Assembly: GCA_040878395.1 (NCBI GenBank)
Contig: JBBDMI010000012.1
Coordinates: 1 to 64,000, forward strand
Direction of reading: 5' to 3'
Length of the DNA stretch: 64,000 bases
Source: Candidatus Dependentiae bacterium
GTDB taxonomy: Bacteria; Babelota; Babeliae; Babelales; Vermiphilaceae
Part shown: one piece after another, positions 18,723 to 28,935 of the stretch
How positions within the stretch are numbered: position 1 is the first letter of the stretch
Layout: the number at the start of each line of letters is the position of its first letter
Made by a program: the position numbers and the translations under genes
The notes under the pieces: model-generated
The model's input: only the letters and a program-made list of their open reading frames with translations
Told to the model about the DNA's origin: nothing
The model's database searches: none

Positions 18723-19462
18723 TTCAAATTCGCAATCTTGTTAAAAAATTTGGTGATCGCACTATTACCGATAATTTAAATTTAAGCATCCCCTCAGGAC
18801 AAATGACCGTCATTATTGGCCGATCCGGTGAAGGAAAATCATTACTCCTTAAACAAATTATTGGCCTCATCAAACCCACTTCCGGACAAATTCTTATTGA
18901 CGACACAGACATCACCAAACTAAATCCATCGCAGTTAAATGAACAACTAAAAAAATTTGGCTATGTCTTTCAGTTTGCCGCACTACTCGACTCACTAACT
19001 GTTTGGCAAAATGTTGGCATTAGCATGCTCAATGATGGGCACCAAAAAGAGGAAATCATCCCTATTATAAAAGAAAAATTGGCATTGGTTCAACTTCCTG
19101 AAGATACATTATACAAATATCCTTCAGAACTTTCAGGTGGCATGGCAAAACGCGTAGGATTAGCGCGCACCTTAATTACCAATCCAAAAATTATTTTATA
19201 TGATGAACCGACAACCGGCCTAGATCCTGTTACTGAACGACGCATTCATGAATTAATGTTTGGCCTACAAAAACAGTTCCAGGTAACATCTATCGTTATC
19301 ACACACAGCACAGATCTTTTTCAGTTTGCTGATAACATTGCATTTCTGTATCAAGGGAACATTGCCTATTTCGGTCCAGCAAAAGATATTTGGCAATGTA
19401 CCAATCCTTACATCTACCAATTCATTCGCGGCTTGCCCAACGGCCCAATAAAAACATACTAA
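18719..19462 (+). CDS. mlaF: MlaF-type ABC transporter ATPase
   Basis: A 247-residue ABC ATPase. Walker A is GRSGEGKS near residue 35, the signature is LSGGMAKRVGLAR near 140, Walker B is IILYDEPTTGLDP, and the switch His is in VITHS. SGGM at the signature is typical for MlaF rather than for drug exporters. It is translationally coupled to mlaE by a 4-nt overlap. It powers lipid transport for outer-membrane asymmetry. Confidence 0.93.
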   Translation: MIQIRNLVKKFGDRTITDNLNLSIPSGQMTVIIGRSGEGKSLLLKQIIGLIKPTSGQILIDDTDITKLNPSQLNEQLKKFGYVFQFAALLDSLTVWQNVGISMLNDGHQKEEIIPIIKEKLALVQLPEDTLYKYPSELSGGMAKRVGLARTLITNPKIILYDEPTTGLDPVTERRIHELMFGLQKQFQVTSIVITHSTDLFQFADNIAFLYQGNIAYFGPAKDIWQCTNPYIYQFIRGLPNGPIKTY

Positions 19463-19543
19463 TCTCTTTACTTTGCAAAATCCGTTTGGTATATCTGCAA
19501 CGACAATATTGCGATCCCTATTTTTAAAAAAAAGGAGCAACCA

Positions 19544-20788
19544 ATGAAATATACAATCATCTCTCTTTTTCTATTAAGTTCCACTTTTATAAAAACTGCC
19601 GATTCCGCCCCTGACAAACCTCGCAGCTTAAGCAAATGGAGCACGTCTCAATCTTCGTTGCCTAATACAACTATTTCAAATGAAACTGAAAAAAAATTAT
19701 CACGGACACAATCAAGAATAACATTAGCGTCTAGACGTGGGCATCGCAGAACCCCTAGTAAGTCATTCACCGAAGGCACAGCGCCACAAATTACAGCTCA
19801 AATGCAAAAAATCGCCGACGAGCCTCTCCTACAAACAAAAACCATCAAAACAGAAAGTCTTCCTGAGTGGACAAACTTATTAAAAATGATGCCACATGTT
19901 CTGGCAACAGCACAAAAACATTATTCAGAAATGCCACAGAAAGAGCAAGAAGCATTAGCTATAGTTGCACACGTTGTACAAACAGAAGAAAATTTACAAA
20001 AAATAAAAACATTCCTATCTTTTTCCGATGAAATAACTGATCAACTATTGAACCTTGGATCAAATCCCGAAGAATGTGAACTTCTTGCACAACATGAACG
20101 CAATCCTGATCTAAAGAAAATAACATCAATCCTTGATGAAAGCCCTACAAAATGTGCCGTTCTATTAAAAATTTTACAGACAATTTCTGAGGATTATCTT
20201 CTTTATCTTGCAAATCACACTCACTTATCTGCAGATGCCAAAGATATAGATCCTGCAATGCAACATAAATGCTTTGAGCTTATGCGAAAACTCTATGAGC
20301 ATGACATTAAACCACTGCAAGAAGCTCATAAAAAAGCGCATGAAGAGACACAAGAATTAGCTTTTAGCGCCCTTGGCTATACCCAACTTGTTGATACGGC
20401 CGACACACAAAAATGGCTCGGACAAATGCCCATAGTAATACGGCAACAGAATGAAATACTCAAACAATTAAATCAAGAAAAAAAAGAAGTTAATGAAAAA
20501 ACAGAAGAACTTTTACCTCAAATAATGCGATTACAAAGACAACAAGAACAGATATTTGAATTGCTTAAGAAACAAGTTGAAGGACGTGCAACCATGGAAC
20601 TTCAGATACAGATGATTGCTCATCAGATACAAGCATATCGTGAGCATGAAGACGAAATTAAAAATCCAGACAGTTCATCAAGTAGAAAAAGACGAAATTC
20701 GCGTGGATCAAAAACAAAACATTTCTTCTCCGGACCCTTAAGCCCACGATCATCAAAAGATAAAATTGAAAGAACTTCTAAATCGTAA
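19544..20788 (+). CDS. Exported coiled-coil protein, unknown
   Basis: A 414-residue protein with a signal peptide (about residues 1-21), a Ser/Arg-rich low-complexity segment (about 22-80), a helical middle (about 95-250), a long Gln/Glu/Lys coiled coil (about 300-370) and a basic Ser/Arg/Lys-rich tail. There are no catalytic motifs. AAAAAAGGAGC precedes the ATG and a strong terminator follows the stop. The disordered basic ends with a coiled-coil core resemble exported structural or effector proteins; that is only a suggestion. Confidence 0.6.
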   Translation: MKYTIISLFLLSSTFIKTADSAPDKPRSLSKWSTSQSSLPNTTISNETEKKLSRTQSRITLASRRGHRRTPSKSFTEGTAPQITAQMQKIADEPLLQTKTIKTESLPEWTNLLKMMPHVLATAQKHYSEMPQKEQEALAIVAHVVQTEENLQKIKTFLSFSDEITDQLLNLGSNPEECELLAQHERNPDLKKITSILDESPTKCAVLLKILQTISEDYLLYLANHTHLSADAKDIDPAMQHKCFELMRKLYEHDIKPLQEAHKKAHEETQELAFSALGYTQLVDTADTQKWLGQMPIVIRQQNEILKQLNQEKKEVNEKTEELLPQIMRLQRQQEQIFELLKKQVEGRATMELQIQMIAHQIQAYREHEDEIKNPDSSSSRKRRNSRGSKTKHFFSGPLSPRSSKDKIERTSKS

Positions 20789-20794
20789 GTAAAT

Positions 20795-20825
20795 AAAAAG
20801 CCCCGCAAGTTGCGGGGCTTTTTAT
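20795..20825. terminator. Bidirectional intrinsic terminator
   Basis: AAAAAGCCCCGCAA pairs with TTGCGGGGCTTTTT across a 1-nt centre: a GC-rich stem flanked by an A-run on the left and a T-run on the right. It lies between the convergent genes ending at 20788 and 20830 and serves both. Confidence 0.92.
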
Positions 20826-20829
20826 TTAC

Positions 20830-21360
20830 TTATCTTAAATATTGCTTAAAATCTTTATACAACATACTCGGTTGAATTCCCTGATTATTTTGATATTTAT
20901 TACTTTGATATTCATCAAAGTCACCTTCAATCGTATGATAGAAAACTTGGCAAATTTCAACACCCGGATAAATACGAATCGGTTTGACACAAAACATTTC
21001 TAATGTCCAAAAACCGGTAAATCCTACATCACCAAATCCGGCAGTAATATGAATAAACAAACCTAAACGCCCAATAGAAGAACGCCCTTCTAACATAGGC
21101 ACACACCCTAAGGTTTTGGTGTGCTCAATGGTTCGCGCTAAATACAAAATACCCGGTTCCAGCAAAATACCTTCCTCGGGAATGATGATATTACGCACAC
21201 TTGGCTTTTTCTTCATATCCAAAGCTTCATCTTCATAAACCATAAGCTCATTATGCAAACGCAAATTGTAACTGTTAGGGTTTAATTGCTGAGGATTAAA
21301 CGGCGTAATAAAAATATCTTTATCAAGTCGGCGCTTAATCTCTCTTCCTGACAAGATCAT
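20830..21360 (-). CDS. dcd: dCTP deaminase
   Basis: A 176-residue enzyme of the dCTP deaminase/dUTPase trimeric fold. The segment EGRSSIGRLGLFIHITAGF, about residues 91-109, followed by GFTGFWTLE with the catalytic Glu, is diagnostic. It converts dCTP to dUTP, or directly to dUMP in bifunctional forms, supplying thymidylate synthesis. Sequence alone does not say which form this is. AGGAACGATT precedes the ATG. It is divergently oriented to the MoxR gene. Confidence 0.94.
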   Translation of the reverse strand: MILSGREIKRRLDKDIFITPFNPQQLNPNSYNLRLHNELMVYEDEALDMKKKPSVRNIIIPEEGILLEPGILYLARTIEHTKTLGCVPMLEGRSSIGRLGLFIHITAGFGDVGFTGFWTLEMFCVKPIRIYPGVEICQVFYHTIEGDFDEYQSNKYQNNQGIQPSMLYKDFKQYLR

Positions 21361-21497
21361 AATCGTTCCTAAAAAATTGGTATTACAGACGCATTGTCTT
21401 ATTCATTCAACATGTTAGAATAAAGATTATCATTTATAAAGAAAAAAAGCATGATCATTTTCTTTTTAGTTTTATATTAAGAAAAAAAAGGTTCGTT

Positions 21498-22487
21498 ATG
21501 ACAGATACAACTATTTCAGAATCAACAATACAACAAATTAAAGACGAAAGTAGTCGATTTACTGGTCTTTCGCAAGAGGTCGGCAAAGTTATTGTTGGTC
21601 AAAAAGATATTATAGATTTTATTAATGTAGCACTTTTATGCAATGGACACATTCTCCTTGAAGGTGTACCCGGCGTTGCAAAAACAACTATGATCAAAGC
21701 GGTCACAGAAGCTCTTGGCCTCAGTTTTAATCGCATTCAATTTACTCCTGATTTATTGCCATCTGATTTAATTGGAACATTAATTTATAACCCTAAGACA
21801 CAAAACTTTGAAACCAAAAAAGGTCCTGTATTTGCTAATTTAATCTTAGCTGATGAAATCAACCGTGCACCGGCAAAAGTTCAGTCAGCCCTCTTGGAAG
21901 CTATGCAAGAACATCAAGTTACTATTGGATCTGAAACATTTACCTTAGATGAACCTTTTTTAGTTTTTGCAACACAGAATCCAATCGAACAAGAAGGCAC
22001 CTATCAACTGCCTGAAGCACAAGTTGACAGATTCATGTTTAAGCTTCTTGTTGATTATCCGCAGAAAGATGAAGAAAGAGAAATTTTAAGGAAAACATTT
22101 GATTCAAAAAGCATTGCTCGCATTTTAACTAAAGAAGACATATTTAAAGCTCAAAAGCTTGTGCAGCAAATCTATATGGACGACAAAATCGCAAATTATA
22201 TTTTAGATATTGTTTTTGCAACACGTGATCCAAAGGGATACAACTTAGCGCGCATTGCTCCTTATATTGCTCATGGCGTTTCGCCCCGCGCAACACTTGC
22301 TTTATCGTATGCTGCAAAAGCACATGCTTTTTTAAAGCGTCGTCACTTTGTTACTCCTGATGACGTCAAAATAGTTGCACCTGCAGTGTTACGTCATCGC
22401 TTAGGATTAACCTACGAAGCACAAGCTGAAGATATATCCAGCGATCAAGTGATTGATACTATTTTAACAACAATTCCGTCACCCTAA
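21498..22487 (+). CDS. MoxR-family AAA+ ATPase
   Basis: A 329-residue AAA+ ATPase. Walker A is GVPGVAKT near residue 55, Walker B is ILADEINRAPAKVQSALLEAMQE, sensor 1 is FATQNPIEQEGTYQLPEAQ, and a C-terminal lid ends in the ARATLAL-like sensor 2 region. MoxR proteins remodel or activate partner proteins, often von Willebrand factor A-domain proteins encoded beside them. No VWA or DUF58 gene follows here; the secretion operon begins 114 nt later. AAAGGTTCGTT precedes the ATG. Confidence 0.93.
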   Translation: MTDTTISESTIQQIKDESSRFTGLSQEVGKVIVGQKDIIDFINVALLCNGHILLEGVPGVAKTTMIKAVTEALGLSFNRIQFTPDLLPSDLIGTLIYNPKTQNFETKKGPVFANLILADEINRAPAKVQSALLEAMQEHQVTIGSETFTLDEPFLVFATQNPIEQEGTYQLPEAQVDRFMFKLLVDYPQKDEEREILRKTFDSKSIARILTKEDIFKAQKLVQQIYMDDKIANYILDIVFATRDPKGYNLARIAPYIAHGVSPRATLALSYAAKAHAFLKRRHFVTPDDVKIVAPAVLRHRLGLTYEAQAEDISSDQVIDTILTTIPSP

Positions 22488-22538
22488 ATAATTACCCTAC
22501 TATGTTATTTAAAGTTTCAATTAAGAAGGAATTTGCTC

Positions 22539-22567
22539 TTGACAATAACACAACAAGAACGCTATCG
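22539..22567 (+). promoter_or_regulatory. Possible promoter for the secretion operon
   Basis: A consensus TTGACA (22539-22544) is followed after 17 nt by a poor -10 (CTATCG, 22562-22567), 35 nt before the GspC-like start. The weak -10 suggests an activator or a different true site. Confidence 0.35.
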
Positions 22568-22601
22568 TTGAAACATTAGGTATTAAAAAAGGAATATCTT
22601 C

Positions 22602-23723
22602 ATGAGACATCCATTGTGGATTTTAAACAGTGCCATTGCTGTATTGTTAATTGGCGCATTCCTTTTTATGCTGCTTTCACGCCAAAAAGTCCCTTACCGA
22701 GAATCAATAGAGCCAGAACTTTCGGCTGAACGCATTAAGCGGGATGAAATCAAAATTAATTTAAGTAAAATCTATGAAAATGACCTTTTTGATACATATC
22801 AAAAAGAATTCAAACAGCCGATTTCACCAGCTATACAAATTCCTGTTCCACAGGCACCAACACCTGAACTACCAAGAACACCTGAAATGCCAAGGCCAGC
22901 GTTTTTAGATCCGCTCAATATTACACTCAAAGGAATTGTAGTTATAGCAAGCGATGACAGTAAAAATCGAGCAGTAATTCAAGACAATCAAACAAAAAAT
23001 GAGCAAACATATAAAGTTGGTAACACTATAAGTGATGCACAACTTATACGTATTTTTAAAAACAAAGTTATTTTCTTGCGTTCAAATGGGCAACAAGAGG
23101 TACTTTATTTACGTGAAAAAGATGCTGAACTTGACCCAACTTATGCAGCATTAAGCGGCTGGGAAAACGTAGTTAAAAAAATTGATGAATATCATCACAC
23201 AATTAACCCACAAGCATTTACCGAACGCATACAAAACCTTGCACAATTTATAGACATGCTTGACCTAACAACTGCATTCCAAAAAGGTCGCAGCATTGGA
23301 TGCCGCGTTGGCCAAACAAAAAAACATTCATTAGGAGCTGCACTCGGTTTTATGACTGGAGACATCATTACTCATGTTGATAATATACCGGCAACCGATA
23401 CCTCTCATCGTTTCCAAATTTATAAAAATATAATCGCAAAAAAACCGAATGAACCTATTACTGTTCAAGTGTTGCGTGAACATGAACCAACGACTCTTGT
23501 ATATGCATTAGAAGATTTTAGTATTCTTGATAGACTAGAAAAGACAAATCCGGCACAAGAGTTAGCGTTGGAAGAAAAAATAAAAGAAAGACAGATTAAA
23601 GCAATGCAACAAAAACATGCATTTGCACCAAGCGTACGGGATCTGAAAAAAAGAGAGCGACAAAATATGCTTTCAAGAGGAAGAATGCCAATTGGCTATA
23701 AACCCACGCAAACAACTGAGTAA
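22602..23723 (+). CDS. gspC: GspC-like type II secretion protein with PDZ domain
   Basis: A 373-residue protein with one N-terminal membrane segment (about residues 7-25), a Pro-rich linker (about 75-105), a GspC homology-region domain (about 105-165, LNITLKGIVV...AVIQD...YKVGN) and a PDZ-like domain (about 225-310, ALGFMTGDIITHVDNIPA). In type II secretion GspC links the inner-membrane platform to the secretin; the HR domain contacts the secretin N0 domain. A basic tail of about 60 residues follows. It starts a run of five genes spaced 6 to 24 nt or overlapping. AAAAGGAATATC precedes the ATG. Confidence 0.75.
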   Translation: MRHPLWILNSAIAVLLIGAFLFMLLSRQKVPYRESIEPELSAERIKRDEIKINLSKIYENDLFDTYQKEFKQPISPAIQIPVPQAPTPELPRTPEMPRPAFLDPLNITLKGIVVIASDDSKNRAVIQDNQTKNEQTYKVGNTISDAQLIRIFKNKVIFLRSNGQQEVLYLREKDAELDPTYAALSGWENVVKKIDEYHHTINPQAFTERIQNLAQFIDMLDLTTAFQKGRSIGCRVGQTKKHSLGAALGFMTGDIITHVDNIPATDTSHRFQIYKNIIAKKPNEPITVQVLREHEPTTLVYALEDFSILDRLEKTNPAQELALEEKIKERQIKAMQQKHAFAPSVRDLKKRERQNMLSRGRMPIGYKPTQTTE

Positions 23724-23729
23724 TAAAAT

Positions 23730-26700
23730 ATGATAAAAAAAAGAAAAAAAAATTTATATGCATGTGCCCTTTTACTGAGTCTACAAACAGGACGTGTCCT
23801 GCCTGATGAGCAATCACAAGCTATGCAAGTTGGCCAGCGATTACAAAAAAGATCTCGCACCTCAATTTTTGATACCGTTAATGATGAAGATGAGCCAATA
23901 GCCAACCAAGCAACAAATAATGCGGCTGCCAAATTAAATAATAAAAATGAAATTGCCACCAAAAATGAACAACAAGCAATAAAGCAAGACGTTAATCTAC
24001 TAGAGCAAACCGGCGATCCGACTTTACAATTTTCATCTGCTACCGGACAAGGTATAAATCGTTTCATACAAGAGGCGATTGCCGAACCGGCCGAAGAATC
24101 TTCGAGCAGAGTCGAACCTTCTAAATCCGTAACCAAAACCACAGAAGAGCCTGAAGAACCTGCAAAGAAAGTTCCTCCAAAAATTGAAACCGCTCAACCG
24201 GAACAAGAGAAAACACCAACAGAAATCATTGACCCTATTGGTGAGTATCCTGGACAAGAGGTTGAACAAGAACAAAACGTATTTGATGCACTTTATGAAC
24301 CAAAAGAAATTATGTTACGCAAAGAACATGAAAAACAACAAGAAGAAGCATCCAAAAAAGAGGCTCTTGAGCAAGAACAAAGAAAGGAAGCCGCCGATGA
24401 CGACCTTATTGAGTTCTATTTTGAAGATGCTGATATTCAAAATCTTTTGACACAAGTTGCTGACATTTATGATGTCAATTTTATTACTGACGAAACAATT
24501 GATCCCCTTGGGCCGGGAGGCAAGGCGCTTAAGGGAAATAAAATATCATTCAAAACTCATAAACCCTTGAATAAAAAAGCTGCATGGAATCTGTTTTTAA
24601 CATTCCTTGACCTGGCCGGATTTGCTCTGGTTCCAGAGTCCGAACAAGGGTTTTATCGTGTAGTAACCGCAGATAAAGCGCAAAAATCACCTGTCCCTGC
24701 ATATATCGGCGTTGAGCCCGAAACATTACCCGATAATGATCAGGTGGTACGCTTTGTTTACTTCATTGAAAATGCTGAAATAAATACCATTAAAGATATA
24801 GTAAATACACTCAAAAGCCCCAATGCTCGCGCTGTTATCCTGCAAGAAATAAAAGCATTAGTGATTACCGATAAAACTTATAATATTAAAAGTTTAATGC
24901 AGATCATCAAAGAGCTCGATCAAGTCTCCATGCCTCAATCAATGTCTGTACTAAAATTAGAGCGCGCTGATGTTATGGATGTAAAAAAACTATATGACAC
25001 CATTTCAAAACCAGATGGAGAAGGAGCAACTCCTTCGCGATTATTTGGCGCACGAAAGCAATCTGCATCAATTTATTTCCCTGAAAATGCACGGCTCATA
25101 GCTGAACCGCGATCTAATTCATTAATTTTACTTGGACCAAAAGACGCTATTAAAAAAATTGAAGATTTCATTATGAAGTATGTTGATGTTGAATTGGAAA
25201 AACCATACTCTCCATTACATACCTATCAGCTGCGCTATGCAAGCGCCGTTACAGTATCAGACATTATGAACAACATGTCTCAATTTGGTTCAGAAACTGC
25301 TGCCGGCAAAGCAGGCGGTGTTCGCGGCGGGGATAAATACCTTAAACCAATGAGTTTTACTGCTGAACCTGCAACAAACACTGTGGTAATTAAAGGTGAC
25401 TACGAAGATTATCTAAAAGCATTAAAGATCATAAAAAAACTTGACGAACCGCAACCACAGGTCGCCGTTGAAGCTTTAATCCTCACCCTTAACTTTGAAG
25501 ACAATAAGGAAATCGGTTCACAAATTCGTAACAAAGTTCCTGGTCCAAATGGTCTTTTAGGCAACAATGTTGACTTTCAAACTTCAGGTATTCGCTTGGG
25601 TGGATCTCCTAAAGGGATTCAAACCAATAACACAGGACCCGGCGCTGATCGCTTATTGGCGAACTTAATAAACCTTGTTTCCGGTGCAGCTGCCGGTAAC
25701 ACAGTCTTCTCACTCGGTGCTGACGCATTTGGCGTTTGGGGAATTTTTAACATTTTGCAAAGTATCACAAATACACAGGTCGTCTCCAATCCATTTCTTG
25801 TTGCAACCAATAAGACAAAAGCTTCAGTTGCTATAGGTGAGATCCGTCGTGTTGTAACCAGTACTATTTTTGCCGGGGAAACTCCAGCTGATGCGTTAGG
25901 AGATTTTAGCGCAGAACTCAAACTGGAAGTTACTCCACAAATTAACTCTGATGGTATGATCATTTTAAAATTAAATGTACTATTTGAAAACTTCATAAGC
26001 AGCTTACAAAATAATGAAGAAGCTGCAAAACAAACGAGAACTATTGACACAAAAACCATAGTGGCCGATCGTGAAGTTATTGCCATTGGTGGACTAATCC
26101 AAAACCGCATAATTGAAACTTTAAACAAAGTCCCAGTTTTAGGTGACATTCCTATCTTAGGATGGCTATTCCGTAATAAAAGTAAAAATGTAATTAAAGA
26201 TAATCTACTTATTTTAATATCAACACGCATTATCGAACCTGAAGTTACCGAAATAGTAGACGAACACACTCAACAGAAAATGGAAGACTATTATGAAACA
26301 GTTGAAACTTTTCATGATTCCGGTGAGTATCGTGATCCAGTATATAGGCGCTTCTTTGATGATCAGCAAGAAGACCCTGCTGGTGTTGTAGAGGACTTCC
26401 TATTCAAGCGCAGAATCACAGAAGAATCATCCGCTAAAGAAGAAATAGAAAAAATAGAAGAACAGAAAATTGATCAAAGGGTGACCCGCAACGGCAAATT
26501 TTATCGTCCGGGAAAAGCAAAAGCACCTGCAATCATAAAGCAACCGAAGTTAGAAAAAGAGCCACCACCTGCACCACCGGCAAACCAATCTCTTTATCGA
26601 TCCGGATTATTAAAGCAACTCACTGAACAACCCGATGATACAATCCGTATTTCACAAAACAATAAAAAAAGTCGCCGTCGTGATGCACGTAGGTCATTAC

Positions 26701-26741
26701 AACACCTTATGCCTAATGATCAAATAGGAGTGACGACATGA
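23730..26741 (+). CDS. gspD: Outer-membrane secretin 1 (GspD/PilQ family)
   Basis: A 1003-residue secretin. A signal-like N-terminus precedes a long acidic, Gln/Glu-rich low-complexity region (about 30-220). An N0-like domain follows (about 225-315, IEFYFEDADIQNLLTQVAD), then ring-forming N domains (about 330-570), and the secretin beta-barrel domain (about 580-850) ending in VPVLGDIPILGWLFRN near 801. A C-terminal extension holds a Tyr-Arg-Asp-Pro-Val phrase and a Lys/Pro-rich tail. Secretins form the outer-membrane channel of type II secretion or type IV pili. It begins 6 nt after the GspC-like gene and overlaps the next by ATGA (26738-26741). It is a paralog of the secretin at 28936. Confidence 0.93.
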   Translation: MIKKRKKNLYACALLLSLQTGRVLPDEQSQAMQVGQRLQKRSRTSIFDTVNDEDEPIANQATNNAAAKLNNKNEIATKNEQQAIKQDVNLLEQTGDPTLQFSSATGQGINRFIQEAIAEPAEESSSRVEPSKSVTKTTEEPEEPAKKVPPKIETAQPEQEKTPTEIIDPIGEYPGQEVEQEQNVFDALYEPKEIMLRKEHEKQQEEASKKEALEQEQRKEAADDDLIEFYFEDADIQNLLTQVADIYDVNFITDETIDPLGPGGKALKGNKISFKTHKPLNKKAAWNLFLTFLDLAGFALVPESEQGFYRVVTADKAQKSPVPAYIGVEPETLPDNDQVVRFVYFIENAEINTIKDIVNTLKSPNARAVILQEIKALVITDKTYNIKSLMQIIKELDQVSMPQSMSVLKLERADVMDVKKLYDTISKPDGEGATPSRLFGARKQSASIYFPENARLIAEPRSNSLILLGPKDAIKKIEDFIMKYVDVELEKPYSPLHTYQLRYASAVTVSDIMNNMSQFGSETAAGKAGGVRGGDKYLKPMSFTAEPATNTVVIKGDYEDYLKALKIIKKLDEPQPQVAVEALILTLNFEDNKEIGSQIRNKVPGPNGLLGNNVDFQTSGIRLGGSPKGIQTNNTGPGADRLLANLINLVSGAAAGNTVFSLGADAFGVWGIFNILQSITNTQVVSNPFLVATNKTKASVAIGEIRRVVTSTIFAGETPADALGDFSAELKLEVTPQINSDGMIILKLNVLFENFISSLQNNEEAAKQTRTIDTKTIVADREVIAIGGLIQNRIIETLNKVPVLGDIPILGWLFRNKSKNVIKDNLLILISTRIIEPEVTEIVDEHTQQKMEDYYETVETFHDSGEYRDPVYRRFFDDQQEDPAGVVEDFLFKRRITEESSAKEEIEKIEEQKIDQRVTRNGKFYRPGKAKAPAIIKQPKLEKEPPPAPPANQSLYRSGLLKQLTEQPDDTIRISQNNKKSRRRDARRSLQHLMPNDQIGVTT

Positions 26742-28360
26742 TAAAAAATATTTTATTGCCCGAAAAGATTGGCTCTTACTATTTGTTTGCCAAACGTATT
26801 ATTGGCTTTGAAGTAACACAGTCACATGTATTTGCTACAGTAACTTATTTACGTGCACATTCAAGCGTTATTGAAAAATGCATTGCATTGCCGATTGAGC
26901 AAGAAAATGGAGATACCCTCCCAAAACGCACCGCACAAACTATACAAAAAATTATAAAAAAAATCGGCTCATATGATGAAATAAGAACTGCACTATCAAG
27001 TGCACACGTAATATTTAAAAGCATGCGCCTTCCGTTTGATGACATTGAAAAAATACAGAAAGTTATCGACTTTGAAGTCGAGCCACTTTTGCCTTTTTCT
27101 ATAGCAAATGCGGTTGTTGATTTCATTATTACTAAACCTATAACAGAACAAAATAGCTCCGAAGTGTTAGTTGCTGCAGTTCAAAAACAATATATCACAC
27201 AACAACTTGAACTGTTCAATCAAGCAGGTGTGCACCCGGAAGTAATTACAGTCGATTTATTCGATCTTTATGGTCTGTATAAGCAAATTCCAACTTATAG
27301 TAAAATAAAAGACAACGTTACTCTTATAGAAATTAACAGTGAAATCACCAAAATTGCATTTATCACAAATGGCCAGTTACGCTTTATTCGCACACTCAAT
27401 ACAGGTATCAATTCTATTGCAACACAACTGGCAACAGAGCTTTCTTTATCTCCACGCGATGCCCTTGATCAATTAATGCGCTTTGGCTTTAATCATTCTG
27501 ATGAAGCATCAACTCAAGCATTACAAAGAGCTTCGTCTACCCTTAAAAAACAGATTCAATTTACCCTACAGTCATTCACCGCACAAACAGAAATATCAAC
27601 CCTAAACAATCAGATGTTTTTGTTGGGAATAGGAGCTGAAATTATAGGCATAGCAGATTGGATCGGCAAAGAATTAAATATACCGTGCGCATTGTTCAAC
27701 CCAACCGAAGTCACACAAAATACGAACATCATATTTAAAAATATGGTCACAATTCCAGTTGCAAACAGTATAAGCACTGCAGCATCATTACCAACAGAAA
27801 CTGTCGATCACTTTAATCTGCGCAAAAAAGAGTTTGCGCCCTCATCTGAGCAACTACTGCTTAAACAGTTGATCCTAGGAGGCATATTAATTTTTGGTTT
27901 ATTTGCCGGCATTTTTATGCATAGCTTCTTGCAATTACGCAAATTACGCATCGAACTTGATGCATCAAAAGCTGAAACGGCTGAAGTCCTCAATGAATGG
28001 TTCCCTGAAATTGATAGAGGTCCTATCGATGACATGCTCGATGAAGCGCAAGAAGAAACGGTTAAAGAGGAAAAACTATGGTTCTCTTTTGCACGTTCAG
28101 CACATAATTCATTGCTCAACCTGCTATTAGAACTTACCGGCCTTGATCGCGATGGGTTAGGATTAATCATTGAAAAAATAACTATTGATCAAGATCGTGG
28201 TATTATGACGCTAAAAGCACAAGTCAGAGATCATGAAGCTCTAATACGCCTTGAAAATGAATTGCGACAATCTGACCTGTTTAGCTATGTTCAACCACAA
28301 GACAATCCGAATTTCAATATGGAATTACGTTTTGCTGATGAACGCCAAGGAGATACATGA
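26738..28360 (+). CDS. GspL-like (PilM-PilN-like fusion) assembly platform protein
   Basis: A 540-residue protein with a cytoplasmic actin-like region (about 1-345, including a VTLIEINSEITKIAFI strand and a FIRTLNTGINSIA loop typical of PilM/GspL), a single membrane segment (about 376-396) and a periplasmic PilN/GspL-like ferredoxin fold (about 430-540). It thus covers what PilM and PilN do as separate proteins, which is also the layout of GspL. It anchors the secretion or pilus ATPase to the envelope complex. It overlaps the preceding secretin and following gene by 4 nt each (ATGA). No ATPase (GspE/PilB) gene is in this window. Confidence 0.75.
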   Translation: MIKNILLPEKIGSYYLFAKRIIGFEVTQSHVFATVTYLRAHSSVIEKCIALPIEQENGDTLPKRTAQTIQKIIKKIGSYDEIRTALSSAHVIFKSMRLPFDDIEKIQKVIDFEVEPLLPFSIANAVVDFIITKPITEQNSSEVLVAAVQKQYITQQLELFNQAGVHPEVITVDLFDLYGLYKQIPTYSKIKDNVTLIEINSEITKIAFITNGQLRFIRTLNTGINSIATQLATELSLSPRDALDQLMRFGFNHSDEASTQALQRASSTLKKQIQFTLQSFTAQTEISTLNNQMFLLGIGAEIIGIADWIGKELNIPCALFNPTEVTQNTNIIFKNMVTIPVANSISTAASLPTETVDHFNLRKKEFAPSSEQLLLKQLILGGILIFGLFAGIFMHSFLQLRKLRIELDASKAETAEVLNEWFPEIDRGPIDDMLDEAQEETVKEEKLWFSFARSAHNSLLNLLLELTGLDRDGLGLIIEKITIDQDRGIMTLKAQVRDHEALIRLENELRQSDLFSYVQPQDNPNFNMELRFADERQGDT

Positions 28361-28911
28361 ATATAGTAAATAAAATTAAAGATTTTTTAGATAATTTAGA
28401 TATAAAAAATTTTTATAAATATAGCGGTATTTTTATTGGAGTGATTACGCTCCTCAGTTTTTTCTTGATATACCGATTTTATAGCAATATCGATCATTAT
28501 AAAAGACAAATCAGAAACTTAAATGATGTAAGGCAAGAAGTTCAAGAACTTTTGGAAAAAGCTTCTTCAGTAAAACAACAAAAAGAACAAGTAAATGCTA
28601 TGCTTGAGGCTGATCCTAACTTTAAAATTGCCGGCTATTTTAAAGAAATATTAGCTCAACTGAATCTTACAAATAAACAGATATCAAGTACGGTAACTAC
28701 TCAAGAACGTGGCGAACAAGATTATAATGAAAGTATATTATCCGCAAAATTTGGCGATATGAATATGAAAAATGTAAGCGAACTGTTAAACTTACTCGAA
28801 CAAAATAAACGGGTTTATACCAAAGAACTGGAAATACAAAAATCACGAAAAACACCTCGTGCAATTGAAGTACAACTAACAATTGCCACCTTACAACCTC
28901 GTACGGGATAA
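28357..28911 (+). CDS. GspM/PilO-like inner-membrane protein
   Basis: A 184-residue protein with a membrane segment at about residues 24-44, a coiled coil (about 48-85) and a C-terminal ferredoxin-like region, the GspM/PilO layout. It overlaps the GspL-like gene by 4 nt and precedes the second secretin by 24 nt. In known systems PilN/PilO or GspL/GspM form the periplasmic link between platform and secretin. Together with the PilO-like gene at 296-856, the window has two such proteins. Assignment rests on architecture and context. Confidence 0.65.
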   Translation: MNIVNKIKDFLDNLDIKNFYKYSGIFIGVITLLSFFLIYRFYSNIDHYKRQIRNLNDVRQEVQELLEKASSVKQQKEQVNAMLEADPNFKIAGYFKEILAQLNLTNKQISSTVTTQERGEQDYNESILSAKFGDMNMKNVSELLNLLEQNKRVYTKELEIQKSRKTPRAIEVQLTIATLQPRTG

Positions 28912-28935
28912 TCAATTTTGTGGAGTAAAAATTTA

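Noticed and set aside
22488-22601. A VWA or DUF58 partner for the MoxR ATPase
   Set aside because: The gap is too short to hold one and the next gene is clearly a secretion component.
25619-26269. A 216-residue minus-strand frame inside secretin 1
   Set aside because: It is antisense to conserved secretin motifs and has a composition typical of a reverse-frame shadow.
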